The position numbers and the translations under genes were made by a program. From NCBI GenBank assembly GCA_963799045.1, contig CAWCVN010000005.1:496001-560000 (forward strand): a stretch of DNA of 64,000 nucleotides, read 5' to 3'. Of the stretch, positions 51,133 to 59,961 are shown piece by piece (the first letter of the stretch is position 1; the number at the start of each line of letters is the position of its first letter). Origin of the DNA: DASRSS01 sp963799045 (GTDB taxonomy: Bacteria > Actinomycetota > Actinomycetes > Mycobacteriales > Jatrophihabitantaceae). A model generated the notes under the pieces. It did no database searches. It was not told the DNA's origin and saw only the letters and a program-made list of their open reading frames with translations.

Positions 51133-52491
51133 GTGAGTGTTGTGAGATCGATGCACCAGCACCGGACAGGCGATCGAAGAAGCCCAAACCGTAGGCACCG
51201 CCTCGGCCTCGTCGTTCCGCTCGCTGTCGGGGCCCTCGCCCTGGCCGCATGCAGCAGCAGCGGGTCCGGCAGCGGCGGCGGGTCGGGCAGCGGCGGTGGT
51301 TCAGGAGGCACGCTGAACCTAGTCGCGTTCGACCCGTTCAGCGGCTCGGACGCCTCTTACGGCCCGCTGGCGTTGTCGGGCTGTTATCCGGCCGTGCACG
51401 AGATCAACGCCAACGGCGGGGTGCTCGGGCACAACCTCAAATGCACCAGCTCCGACTCGCGCGGTGACCCGCAGGACGCCGTGCCCGCTGCCAACGCGGT
51501 GGTCGCGCACAAGGGCTCGGACGTGGCCATCCTCGGACCGAGTTCGGACACCATCTTGTCGACCGTGCAGATTTTCGAGAACGGGCAGCTACCGTCGTTC
51601 GTCATGAGTGGCGATGCTCAGTTCAACCAGCAGACCAACCAGTACTTCTGGAGGCTGGTTCCGCCGGACGCCGACGAGGGCTACTCGATGGCGGCCTGGG
51701 CGAAGAAGAACGGGTTCACCAAGGCGGCGGCGGTCTTTGCCAGCGGCAGCCAGGCGCAGGCGGACGGGCCGGCGTCCAAGTCCGGCTTCAAGGCCCTCGG
51801 CGGCCAGATCGTCGCTGACGTGACGCTCACTCCCGGCCAGCCGTCCTACAGCACCGAGGCGGCGAAGGTCGCGGCAGCTCACCCGCAGGTGATGTTCTAC
51901 GACGCGGGCGCTCCGGAGTCGTCGACGTTCCTCGCCGAGCTGAAGCAGCAGATGGGCACGCTACCGCCGACCTACGTGGTGGAGACCGAGGAGGAGCCCG
52001 GCTGGATCAAGGCCGTCTCGGGCGCCATCGGCGCGAGTTCACTCAGCAGGTTCACCGCGTTCGAGGCCGCCACTCCCGCGACGACGCAGCCCGGGTGGCA
52101 GACGTTCAGTCAGGCGCTGCAGGCGACGAAGGGGCAGGTGAAGGACTCCAGCCAGTACCTGCACGATCCCTTCACGCTGTCCTACTACGACGCGTCGACG
52201 CTCGTCGCGCTGGCGATGATCGATGCCAAGTCGACGGACCCGACTCAGTTCGACTCACACATCATGTCGCTGACCGAAGGCGGCAGCGGCAAGACCGTGG
52301 TGCACGACTTCGCCTCCGGCAAGCAGGCGCTGCAGGCCGGAAAGAAGATCCAGTACGTCGGCGCGTTGGGCCCGATCTCGCTGGACAAGTACCACAACAT
52401 CGCGACACCGTTCGTCGCCTTGACCGAGGGCAGCAATCCGAAGCAGGTCGGCGCAGTGCCCACCGATCTCATGGTCACCGCGGCGGGCTGA
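51133..52491 (+). CDS. branched-chain-amino-acid-type ABC transporter substrate-binding lipoprotein
   Basis: A 452-aa lipoprotein. The signal VVPLAVGALALAAC ends in the lipobox Cys, followed by a Gly/Ser tether (SSSGSGSGGGSGSGGG). The mature part is a type-1 periplasmic binding fold (LivJ/HBP-type) with LSGCYPAVHEINANGGVLGH and VVAHKGSDVAILGPSSDT. GTG at 51133 is fixed by GGAGGAG at 51121-51127. Such proteins bind amino acids, amides or aromatic acids; the ligand is unknown. First of the five Liv genes. Confidence 0.9.
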   Translation: MSVVRSMHQHRTGDRRSPNRRHRLGLVVPLAVGALALAACSSSGSGSGGGSGSGGGSGGTLNLVAFDPFSGSDASYGPLALSGCYPAVHEINANGGVLGHNLKCTSSDSRGDPQDAVPAANAVVAHKGSDVAILGPSSDTILSTVQIFENGQLPSFVMSGDAQFNQQTNQYFWRLVPPDADEGYSMAAWAKKNGFTKAAAVFASGSQAQADGPASKSGFKALGGQIVADVTLTPGQPSYSTEAAKVAAAHPQVMFYDAGAPESSTFLAELKQQMGTLPPTYVVETEEEPGWIKAVSGAIGASSLSRFTAFEAATPATTQPGWQTFSQALQATKGQVKDSSQYLHDPFTLSYYDASTLVALAMIDAKSTDPTQFDSHIMSLTEGGSGKTVVHDFASGKQALQAGKKIQYVGALGPISLDKYHNIATPFVALTEGSNPKQVGAVPTDLMVTAAG

Positions 52492-52533
52492 CCGGATCGT
52501 GTGCGGCCGGCGGGAGAATTGGAGGTTGGATTC

Positions 52534-53418
52534 ATGAACTCGGTGTTGAGTTCGCTTGGTTTCGGAATCGTCACCGCGTCGATTCTCCTGCCGGCCGCAG
52601 TCGGCTTCACGTTGCAGTTCAGTGCGACCGGCGTGCTGAACATCGCATTCGGTGCGCAGATGACTTTCGCGGCCTATGTCGCCTACGTCTGCACGCAGGC
52701 AGGGTTGGGCATCTGGTGGGCGGTGGCGTTGGCCGGGGTGTTCGGTGCCGCGTCCTCCGCTTTGTTGAACAGGTTCCTGCTGAACCCGTTCATGCGGCGT
52801 GGCACGAACTTCTTCGGCATGGTGGTCGTGACGATCGCGCTCGCCTTGCTCATCGAGTACGTCGTCGAGGTGATCTGGGGGCCGCTTCCCGTCAGCTACC
52901 AGACGGGCTCGTCCAGCGCGTTGCACCTGGGTCCGATGACGTTCACTCGTTCCCAGCTCGTCGTCATCGGGATCAGCCTGCTGTTCGCGGTGTCCACCCA
53001 TACGTTGCTGCGCTACACCCGTCTCGGCAAGGCGATTCGTGCAGTCGCCGACAACCGCGACCTGGCGCGCAGCAGCGGCATCTCCGCGCAGCGGATGACC
53101 GACGTGGCGTGGCTCCTGTCCGGGCTGATGGGCGGTGCCGCCGGCGTGATGCTCGGGATCAGCCTGTCCAGCGTCTCGTACACGATGGGTGACACCTTCC
53201 TGATCGAGATCATCGCCGCGGCGATCCTCGGCGGGGTGGGGCAGGTCTACGGGGCGATGCTCGGGGCGTTGGTCATCGGCATCGTTCTCGAGGAGAGTGC
53301 CGTGGTGCTGGGCGGGGCGTACGCGCCGATCAGCGCCTTCGCGTTGCTGATCGTGGTCCTGCTCCTGCGGCCGACCGGAATCATGGCCGGCGCGGCGAAA
53401 ACGAAGGGAATCGCCTGA
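52534..53418 (+). CDS. livH: Liv-type ABC transporter permease (LivH)
   Basis: A 294-aa permease with about eight helices. GFTLQFSATGVLNIAFGAQM is the LivH opening and KAIRAVADNRDLARSSGIS the EAA-type cytoplasmic loop. It starts at ATG 52534 with GGAGG upstream, 42 bp after the binding-protein stop. Its TGA overlaps the LivM start by one base. Confidence 0.95.
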   Translation: MNSVLSSLGFGIVTASILLPAAVGFTLQFSATGVLNIAFGAQMTFAAYVAYVCTQAGLGIWWAVALAGVFGAASSALLNRFLLNPFMRRGTNFFGMVVVTIALALLIEYVVEVIWGPLPVSYQTGSSSALHLGPMTFTRSQLVVIGISLLFAVSTHTLLRYTRLGKAIRAVADNRDLARSSGISAQRMTDVAWLLSGLMGGAAGVMLGISLSSVSYTMGDTFLIEIIAAAILGGVGQVYGAMLGALVIGIVLEESAVVLGGAYAPISAFALLIVVLLLRPTGIMAGAAKTKGIA

Positions 53419-54380
53419 TGGACTATTACGTCCTCACGCTTTGCATCTACGTCGTCGTCGCGATCATCGCGTGTTGGGGGCTGAACCTGCAGTTCGGTGA
53501 GACCGGCGTCCTCAACTTCGCGTACATCATCTTCGTCGCTGCCGGCGCATACACCGCGAGCATCCTCACGCTCGGCCACCCGACGTCGGCGAGCTACCAG
53601 AAGTACTTCTGGGGCGCTCGCCTCCCGTGGCCACTGCCCTGGCTCGCCGCCGCCGTCGTGGGCGGTGCGCTGGGCCTGGTCGTCGGGCTCATGGTGCTGA
53701 GGAGGCTGCGCGGCGACTACCAAGCGATGGTCCTGCTCGTCGTCGCGATCATGGGTGGCTACCTGGTGTCCGCGGACTCGGGACTGGTCAACGGCGGCAT
53801 CGGGCTGTCCAACATCCCGGCCCCGTTCAAGGGCGTCCTGCATCTCAGCCAGGTCGGCTACGAGGTCTTCTACCTGGGCCTGTCGGTCGTCACCGCGCTG
53901 GTCGCCTTCGAGGTGGTGCGGCGCATCAACTCCTCACCGCTGGGGCGGGTTCTGCGCGCGGTGCGGGAAAACGAGGCGGCCGCTGAGGCGATCGGCTACA
54001 ACGTCGCGAGGACCAAGCTGCTCGTGATGGTCATCGGCGGCGCGCTGGCGGCTCTCGCCGGGGCAATCGAGGTGCAGTTCATCAGCGCATGGGCGCCGGC
54101 GAGCTGGCAGTACACGGAGACGTTCGGCATGTTCGCGGCGGTGATCGTCGGCGGGCGCGGCAACCTGCTCGGGGTCACGCTGGGGGCCGTGCTCGTCCAG
54201 GGCGTGTTCCTGGAGGGCACCGTGCTGTTCCCCAGCCTGGGCCACCCGGAACTCATCGGAGCGGTGCAGTGGATCAGCCTCGCCCTACTGATCCTGCTCT
54301 TCCTGTGGTTCCGGCCGCAGGGCGTCTTCCCCGAACGAAGGCGACGATTCGCTGAACTGGCTAGGGGGTCTCGTGCCTGA
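53418..54380 (+). CDS. livM: Liv-type ABC transporter permease (LivM)
   Basis: A 320-aa permease with about nine helices. NLQFGETGVLNFAYIIFVAAG matches LivM entry regions; the EAA loop is GRVLRAVRENEAAAEAIGYN. Forms the channel with LivH. It overlaps LivH by one base and LivG by eight. Confidence 0.95.
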   Translation: MDYYVLTLCIYVVVAIIACWGLNLQFGETGVLNFAYIIFVAAGAYTASILTLGHPTSASYQKYFWGARLPWPLPWLAAAVVGGALGLVVGLMVLRRLRGDYQAMVLLVVAIMGGYLVSADSGLVNGGIGLSNIPAPFKGVLHLSQVGYEVFYLGLSVVTALVAFEVVRRINSSPLGRVLRAVRENEAAAEAIGYNVARTKLLVMVIGGALAALAGAIEVQFISAWAPASWQYTETFGMFAAVIVGGRGNLLGVTLGAVLVQGVFLEGTVLFPSLGHPELIGAVQWISLALLILLFLWFRPQGVFPERRRRFAELARGSRA

Positions 54381-55218
54381 GAATTCGATCATTGCGAGCG
54401 AGAAGACGATGACTATCAAGCAATCAGCACCGACGAGTGCGGCGACATCCGAGCTCGGCCAGGATTCGGTGCTGACGGTCGAGGGGCTGCGCGTCGCCTT
54501 CGGTGGTGTCGTCGCCGTCGACGACCTGTCCTTCGAGATCCACCAGGGCACCACGGTCGGGCTCATCGGCCCCAACGGTGCGGGCAAGAGCACCGCGCTC
54601 AAGACCGTCGGCGGCGAGGTCAAGCCCACCAAGGGCTCGATCGTCTTCGACAGGGTGAACCTCGCCGGGCGACCCCCACATGTCGCCGCGCGGCACGGGC
54701 TGATCCGCACGTTCCAGCTCGGCGGCGAGTTCGGGCGCCTCACGGTGATGGAGAACCTGCTCGTCGCCGTTCCCAGGATGCGCGGCCAGACGATCTGGGG
54801 AGCACTCGCCGGACGCCGCTGGTGGGGACCGGTGCAGGCCGACGAGGTCCGCCGCGCGCGTGCCGTGCTCTCCCGGCTGGACCTGCGCGCCAAGGAAGAC
54901 GAGTACGCGTGCGACCTGTCGGGTGGGCAGCGCAAGCTGGTCGAGATCGGGCGGGCGCTGATGGCGCGTCCGAAGATGCTCCTGCTCGACGAACCGATGG
55001 CGGGCGTGAACCGCAGCCTCGCGCGCCACATCGAGGACGCTCTCAAGAACCTGCGCGAGGAGGGCCTGACGCTGTTGCTGGTCGAACACGAACTGGGTTC
55101 GGTGGAACGGCTGTGTGACCGGGTGATCGTCATGGCGCAGGGTCGCCAGATCGCAGACGGAGACATGGGCCAGCTGCGCTCTCGCCGCGAAGTTCTCGAC
55201 GCATACCTAGGTGGTTGA
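54373..55218 (+). CDS. livG: Liv-type ABC transporter ATP-binding protein (LivG)
   Basis: A 281-aa ATPase. Walker A GPNGAGKSTALK, signature LSGGQRKLVEIGRAL, Walker B MLLLDEPMAGVN, H-loop VEHEL. A 35-residue polar N-terminus precedes the domain. GTG at 54373 overlaps the LivM stop; an ATG at 54409-54411 is a shorter alternative. Confidence 0.95.
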   Translation: MPENSIIASEKTMTIKQSAPTSAATSELGQDSVLTVEGLRVAFGGVVAVDDLSFEIHQGTTVGLIGPNGAGKSTALKTVGGEVKPTKGSIVFDRVNLAGRPPHVAARHGLIRTFQLGGEFGRLTVMENLLVAVPRMRGQTIWGALAGRRWWGPVQADEVRRARAVLSRLDLRAKEDEYACDLSGGQRKLVEIGRALMARPKMLLLDEPMAGVNRSLARHIEDALKNLREEGLTLLLVEHELGSVERLCDRVIVMAQGRQIADGDMGQLRSRREVLDAYLGG

Positions 55219-56020
55219 TCCAGTGACGTCCGCTACGCAGAAGATGCCTGCCAAGTCCATCTCCGAGCCGAGCTCGGAAAGCGCCTGCCTCGCAGTCCGG
55301 GAGCTCACCGCCGGATACGGCGGACCCCCGGTCATCCAGGGCGTGTCCGTCGCCATCGACAAGGGCAAGGTGGCTGTCGTCGCCGGCCCCAACGGCGCGG
55401 GTAAGAGCACGCTGGTCAAGTCGATCGTCGGTCACCTGCGCACCACCAGCGGTCAGGTGCTGATCAACGGCACGGACATCACGAACCGATCCGCGGAGAA
55501 GATCGCCCGTGGCGGGGTCGGCTACGTTCCGCAGAACGACGACGTGTTCGGCTCGCTGACGGTCACGGAGAATCTGGAGATGGGCGGCTACTTGCTGCGC
55601 CGTCGCGAGGTTCCGGCCCGGATCGAGGAGATTCTGGACATGTTCCCGGCGCTGGCCGCCATGCGTCACCGGCACGTCTCGAAGCTGTCCGGCGGCGAGC
55701 GGAAGATGGTGGCGATCGGCCGCGTCCTGATGCTCCGGCCTCCGGTGCTCATCCTCGACGAGCCGACTGCAGGCCTGTCGGTGGCGCTCACGCGCGAGCT
55801 GTTCGAGCGGTACATCCCGACACTGACCGCTGCTGACGTGGCTGTCCTGCTGGTGGAGCAGAAGGCCACCGAGGCGCTGCGTGCTGCCGACTGGGGCTAC
55901 ATCCTGGTGTCCGGGCAGGTCCACGTTTCGGAGTCGGCCGCCACGATCCTCGGCCGGCCGGACCTCGGCGAGGTCTTCCTCGGCGGGTCGCGCTCGCTGT
56001 CGGCGAGCGACGACGACTGA
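55211..56020 (+). CDS. livF: Liv-type ABC transporter ATP-binding protein (LivF)
   Basis: A 269-aa ATPase. Walker A GPNGAGKSTL, signature LSGGERKMVAIGRVL, Walker B VLILDEPTAGLS, H-loop VEQKA. It starts at GTG 55211, overlapping LivG by eight bases. Its C-terminus SASDDD and stop are encoded within a 14-bp tandem array. Confidence 0.95.
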   Translation: MVDPVTSATQKMPAKSISEPSSESACLAVRELTAGYGGPPVIQGVSVAIDKGKVAVVAGPNGAGKSTLVKSIVGHLRTTSGQVLINGTDITNRSAEKIARGGVGYVPQNDDVFGSLTVTENLEMGGYLLRRREVPARIEEILDMFPALAAMRHRHVSKLSGGERKMVAIGRVLMLRPPVLILDEPTAGLSVALTRELFERYIPTLTAADVAVLLVEQKATEALRAADWGYILVSGQVHVSESAATILGRPDLGEVFLGGSRSLSASDDD

Positions 56021-56075
56021 GCGACGACGACTGAGCGACCACGACCGAGCGACCACCACCGAGCGACGACGGCCG
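56006..56075 (+). repeat. five 14-bp tandem repeats over the LivF stop codon
   Basis: Units AGCGACGACGACTG (twice), AGCGACCACGACCG, AGCGACCACCACCG and AGCGACGACGGCCG run without gaps from 56006 to 56075. The first unit encodes the last LivF residues and its TGA. As with the TauE array, the unit is 14 bp and starts at the 3' end of a gene, though the sequences differ. Confidence 0.88.
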
Positions 56076-56086
56076 GGCGCCCGGCC
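56071..56086. terminator. perfect 16-bp GC palindrome between convergent genes
   Basis: GGCCGGGCGCCCGGCC lies between the LivF stop and the stop of the convergent MFS gene at 56092. It overlaps the end of the tandem array. It could act as a two-way terminator; the tiny loop and lack of U-tract make this uncertain. Confidence 0.45.
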
Positions 56087-56091
56087 GCTGA

Positions 56092-57483
56092 TCAATCGGC
56101 GAGCGCGGCCGGGATCGGGTCCGACCCGCTGAAGCTCAGGCCGAACGCGAGGGCGACAAGCACCGCGGTACCTCCGAACAGTGCGAGAAACGCGCCGTGC
56201 GGGTACAGCACCGCAACCCATGCGGCACCGAAGGCGGAGCCGCCGAACCGCATCATGTTGAACACCCCGAGCGCCGATCCCTGCGCCGCGGCGGGGGATC
56301 TGGTGGCCCCCGTAGCCGACGGTGTCTGCACCAGTGCGACCCCGACACCCGCGACCACGAGCAGGCCGCACAACACGGCGATGTTGCGCGCGCCCTGCGC
56401 GGTGAACGCCCCGATGCCGCCGCCGGCCAGGGCCAGGACCAGCAAACCCGAGCGCATGACCCTTCGCGGCCCGGCCCGGTCGCTGAGCATTCCGACGACG
56501 GGCGCGAGCACCGCCATTGCACCCGGTAGCGCGAACACCAGCAGCCCGGTGACGGCTGTGGAGTAGCCCAGGGTGCCCGTCATGTAGAGCGGGACCGCGA
56601 TCAAGACGCTGATCAGGGCGAACATCTGGGCGAACACGGCGATCGTGCTGCGCAGGAAGCGTGCCTCCACCAGCAGCCGGGGGGCGATGAGTGGGTGCTC
56701 AGCGCGCGCGGACACCGCGACGAACACGCCGAGCGCGCCGACGCCCAGCCCACCCAGTACGAGGTCGATCCAGATGGGGGCGGACCGCTGGGGGATCAGC
56801 GTTGCGCACAGCATCAGCAGCGTGGCGCCCGAGGTGAGGCTCACCGCACCTGGCCAGTGCAGTGCCGCGCTGCGCTCGCCCGGCACGGTCGGCAGCGCTC
56901 GGCTGAACACGATGACGACCACCGTCAGCGGAGCGAGCAACCAGAAGATCGACCGCCACCCCCACAGGTCCGTGAGCAGTCCACCGAGCGGTGGGCCGAT
57001 GGCCTGGGCCGCACCGTTGGCCGCGGCCCACAGTCCCATCATCCGAGCCCGCCGCCGGATCGGATACAGCTGGGCGAGCATGCCCATCACCGAGGTCGGC
57101 ACCGCCGCACCGACCAGGCCCTGCACCGCCCGCACCCCGACGAGAACCCCCAGGGACGGAGCGATCGCAGCGCAGACCTGGGCGGTGGCCATGAGCACCA
57201 GCGTGGCGATCAGGGTCCGCTTGCGCCCGAACCGGTCGCCGACCCAACCGCTGAGGGGCAGACCCGCGGCGAGCAGCAGGACGAAGCTGCTCACCACCAG
57301 CACCCCGGAGGAGACCGATGCCCCGAAGGAGTCCGTGATGTCACGCAGCGGCACGTTGACGATGTTGTTGGTCAACGTGCCGACCACTGTCGCACCGAGC
57401 AGCGCCGGCAGGACGAACGGGCTCAGCTGAGGGCTCGGCGCGCCGGTGATGACGGAGGGATCCGACCGGGTCGGGTACGCCAC
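56092..57483 (-). CDS. MFS transporter (DHA2-type efflux)
   Basis: A 463-aa transporter with 12-14 helices. The loop 2-3 signature is GWVGDRFGRKRTLIATLV and the motif C region ANGAAQAIGPPLGGLLTDLWG marks drug:H+ antiporters. GTG at 57483 has GGAGG four bases upstream. It diverges from the DJ-1 gene with a palindromic site between. A role in exporting a substrate or toxic intermediate of the neighbouring pathway is likely but unproven. Confidence 0.92.
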   Translation of the reverse strand: MAYPTRSDPSVITGAPSPQLSPFVLPALLGATVVGTLTNNIVNVPLRDITDSFGASVSSGVLVVSSFVLLLAAGLPLSGWVGDRFGRKRTLIATLVLMATAQVCAAIAPSLGVLVGVRAVQGLVGAAVPTSVMGMLAQLYPIRRRARMMGLWAAANGAAQAIGPPLGGLLTDLWGWRSIFWLLAPLTVVVIVFSRALPTVPGERSAALHWPGAVSLTSGATLLMLCATLIPQRSAPIWIDLVLGGLGVGALGVFVAVSARAEHPLIAPRLLVEARFLRSTIAVFAQMFALISVLIAVPLYMTGTLGYSTAVTGLLVFALPGAMAVLAPVVGMLSDRAGPRRVMRSGLLVLALAGGGIGAFTAQGARNIAVLCGLLVVAGVGVALVQTPSATGATRSPAAAQGSALGVFNMMRFGGSAFGAAWVAVLYPHGAFLALFGGTAVLVALAFGLSFSGSDPIPAALAD

Positions 57484-57567
57484 GCGGCCTCCGGTAGGGG
57501 CGGGACGGCGCACCGCGCCGCATTCCGAGCCGAGCCTGCTCCGGGGGCGTGCGACGCAGCTACGGCA

Positions 57568-57577
57568 CTGTGCACAG
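57568..57577. promoter_or_regulatory. CTGTGCACAG palindrome in the MFS/DJ-1 divergent promoter
   Basis: A perfect 10-bp palindrome with the TGTGCAC core seen at 49115 and 50943. It lies 85 bp from the MFS start and 57 bp from the DJ-1 start. It is a third candidate site for the PucR-family regulator; by chance alone a few copies of the 7-mer are expected in the window. Confidence 0.4.
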
Positions 57578-57633
57578 CGATGCGCTCGCTGCGTGTGCAG
57601 AAAGTCCGGCGCTCGGTCCGGCACAATGGCCGC

Positions 57634-58230
57634 GTGAGTGATCGGCGAACGATCGGCATCGTGCTGTTCGACGGATTCGAGGAACTCGACGCGGTCGGCC
57701 CGTGGGAGGTTCTCTCGTACTGGACGCATCAGTTCCCCGACGATGGCTGGGCGGCCACCACGCTCTCCCGTGACGGTGCGCAGGTAACCGCTGCGAAGGG
57801 ACTGCAGGTGGCGCCGGAGCACTCGTACGAGAGCGCGCCGGCCCTCGAGGTTCTCGTGTATCCGGGCGGTCACGGAACCCGGGCCCAGCTGCGCGACGAG
57901 TGGCAGCTGGACTGGGTGCGCAGGCAGCGGGCGGACGTGCCACTGATGACCAGCGTCTGCACCGGGTCCTTGGTGTACGCGGCGGCGGGCCTGCTGCGGG
58001 ACCGGCCCGCGACCACACACTGGAACTACCTCGACCAACTCCGCGAGCTCGACGCCAGCATCCGGCTCCGGCCCGATGCCCGGTTCGTCGACGACGGCGA
58101 CCTGATCACCGCCGCGGGGGTCAGCGCCGGCATCGACATGGCCCTGCATCTCGTGGCGCGGCTGCAGGACGCCGACCGGGCCCGCCAGGTGCGCCGCGGC
58201 ATCCAGTACGACCCCGCCCCGCCCGTCTGA
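57634..58230 (+). CDS. DJ-1/PfpI family protein (isonitrile-hydratase-like)
   Basis: A 198-aa class-I glutamine-amidotransferase-like protein. The nucleophile Cys is in LMTSVCTGSLVYAAAGLL followed by ATTHWNYL, and an acidic residue lies early in DGFEELDAVGPWEVL. The CTG...ATTHW layout is that of isonitrile hydratase (InhA) and of sensor domains in GATase-type AraC regulators; there is no AraC domain here. GTG at 57634 is the likely start. It could hydrate an isonitrile or a glyoxal-like compound; this is only family inference. Confidence 0.88.
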   Translation: MSDRRTIGIVLFDGFEELDAVGPWEVLSYWTHQFPDDGWAATTLSRDGAQVTAAKGLQVAPEHSYESAPALEVLVYPGGHGTRAQLRDEWQLDWVRRQRADVPLMTSVCTGSLVYAAAGLLRDRPATTHWNYLDQLRELDASIRLRPDARFVDDGDLITAAGVSAGIDMALHLVARLQDADRARQVRRGIQYDPAPPV

Positions 58231-58272
58231 CCCCGGGGCCGTGCCAGCCGCGCGAGGAAAGCTACCGAGCGG

Positions 58273-58285
58273 TAAGTTCGGCTGC
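58273..58285 (+). promoter_or_regulatory. -10 box and leaderless start of the ThDP enzyme
   Basis: TAAGTT (58273-58278) is followed seven bases later by the GTG at 58286, with no Shine-Dalgarno. This supports the GTG as the real start and a leaderless mRNA, separate from the DJ-1 gene that ends at 58230. Confidence 0.45.
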
Positions 58286-59957
58286 GTGAACGAGGCCGGA
58301 GCGACGATCGAGGGGCACGGCGGCATCCTGGCCCTGGCTGCCGCGCGTCGGCACGGTGTGGAGCGGATGTTCACGCTCAGCGGCGCGCACGTCTTCCCGC
58401 TCTACGACGCGGCGGTGCACGCCGATCCACCGATGCCGATCGTCGACGTGCGGCACGAGCAGTCCGCGGTGTTCGCGGCGGAGGCGACCGCCAAGCTCAC
58501 GCGGCGGCCGGGACTGGCCGTGCTCACGGCAGGACCTGGCGTGACGAACGGGGTCTCTGCGGTCACGAGCGCGCACTTCAACGCCTCGCCGGTGCTGGTA
58601 CTCGGCGGGCGGGCTCCGGCGTTCCGGTGGGGGAGCGGTGCGTTGCAGGAGCTCGATCACCCGCCGCTGCTCGCCCCGGTGACCAAGTATGCGGGCACCG
58701 TGGCCGAGGTGTCGGCCGTCGCGGGCGCGGTCGACGACGCGCTGCGGCTGGCCCAGCGGCCGCATCGCGGCCCGGTGTTCCTGGACGTGCCAATGGACCA
58801 GCTGTTCGGCACCGCCGGGGTCGACGCCGGCGCGATCGCGGGACCGGACACGATGCAGATCGAGCCCGATCCCGACGCGTTGGCGGCCGTCGGCGGCCTG
58901 ATCGCGGCGGCGCAGCGCCCGGTGCTCGTGCTCGGTTCGGACGTGTGGTCCGGCGGTGCCGAGGATGCAGCCCGCCGGTTGGTCGACACCGCGGGCCTGC
59001 CGGTGATCGCCAACGGGATGGGCCGCGGCATCATCCCGGCCGGTCACCCGCTGCTGGTCACCCGCGCGCGTTCGCGGGCGTTCGGGCGGGCGGACCTGGT
59101 GATCGTCGTCGGCACGCCGCTGGACTTCCGGCTCGGTTACGGCAGCTTCGGCGGCAAGGACGACGCCCAGCCGGCACGGGTGGTGCACCTCGTCGACGCC
59201 GAGGACCAGGTCGCGACGCACTGTCCACTCGCGGCGTCCGCCGCTGGCGACCTGACCCGCGTGCTCGACGGCGTCCGCGACGCCTGGGAGCGGCAACCGA
59301 ACCGTCGGACCTACGCCGAGTGGGCTGTAGCACTGCGCGGCGAGGCGGACTCGGCCGTCGCCGGCGACGCGGACCTGCTCGGCTCGGACGCGACGCCGCT
59401 GCACCCGGCGCGCATTTACGGCGAGCTGCTGCCACGGCTGGCCGAGGACGCGGTGGTGATCGGCGACGGCGGCGACTTCGTCTCCTTCGCCGGCCGCTTC
59501 GTCGAACCCCGGCAGCCGGGCGGTTGGCTGGACCCAGGACCGTACGGCTGCCTCGGCACCGGGCTCGGCTACGCCATCGCGGCGCGGCTGGCGCGTGCCG
59601 TCCGCGCAGGTCGTGCTGCTGCTCGGCGACGGCGCCGCCGGCTTCTCGCTGATGGACGTCGACACGCTCGTACGGCACCGGCTGCCGGTCGTCATGATCG
59701 TCGGCAACAACGGAGCGTGGGGGCTGGAGAAGCACCCGATGCGCTTCCTCTACGGCTACGACGTCGCCGCCGACCTCGCGCCGGGAACCCGCTACGACGA
59801 GGTGGTGCGCGCCCTCGGCGGTGCCGGCGAGACCGTCACCGACCCCGCCCGGCTCGGCGCCGCGCTCGACCGCGCCTTCGCCGCCGGCGTGCCGTACCTG
59901 GTCAACGTCATCACCGACCCTGCCATCGCCTACCCCCGCGCAACGACCGGAGTGTGA
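58286..59957 (+). pseudogene. acetolactate synthase-like ThDP enzyme (IlvG-like), one +1 frameshift
   Basis: About 556 residues when repaired. The N-terminal ThDP-activating Glu is in RHEQSAVFAAEATAKLTR; LTAGPGVTNGVSAV and GGRAPAFRWGSGALQE match mycobacterial IlvG proteins. The C-terminal ThDP motif GDGAAGFSLMDVDTL...NN lies after the break. One extra base near 59595-59600 shifts the frame between RLAR and PSAQVVLLLGDG; 1672 nt is 557 codons plus one. These proteins are not the housekeeping AHAS and may act in keto-acid carboligation or decarboxylation. The amidase starts five bases on. The indel may be a sequence error. Confidence 0.87.
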
Positions 59958-59961
59958 TCCC

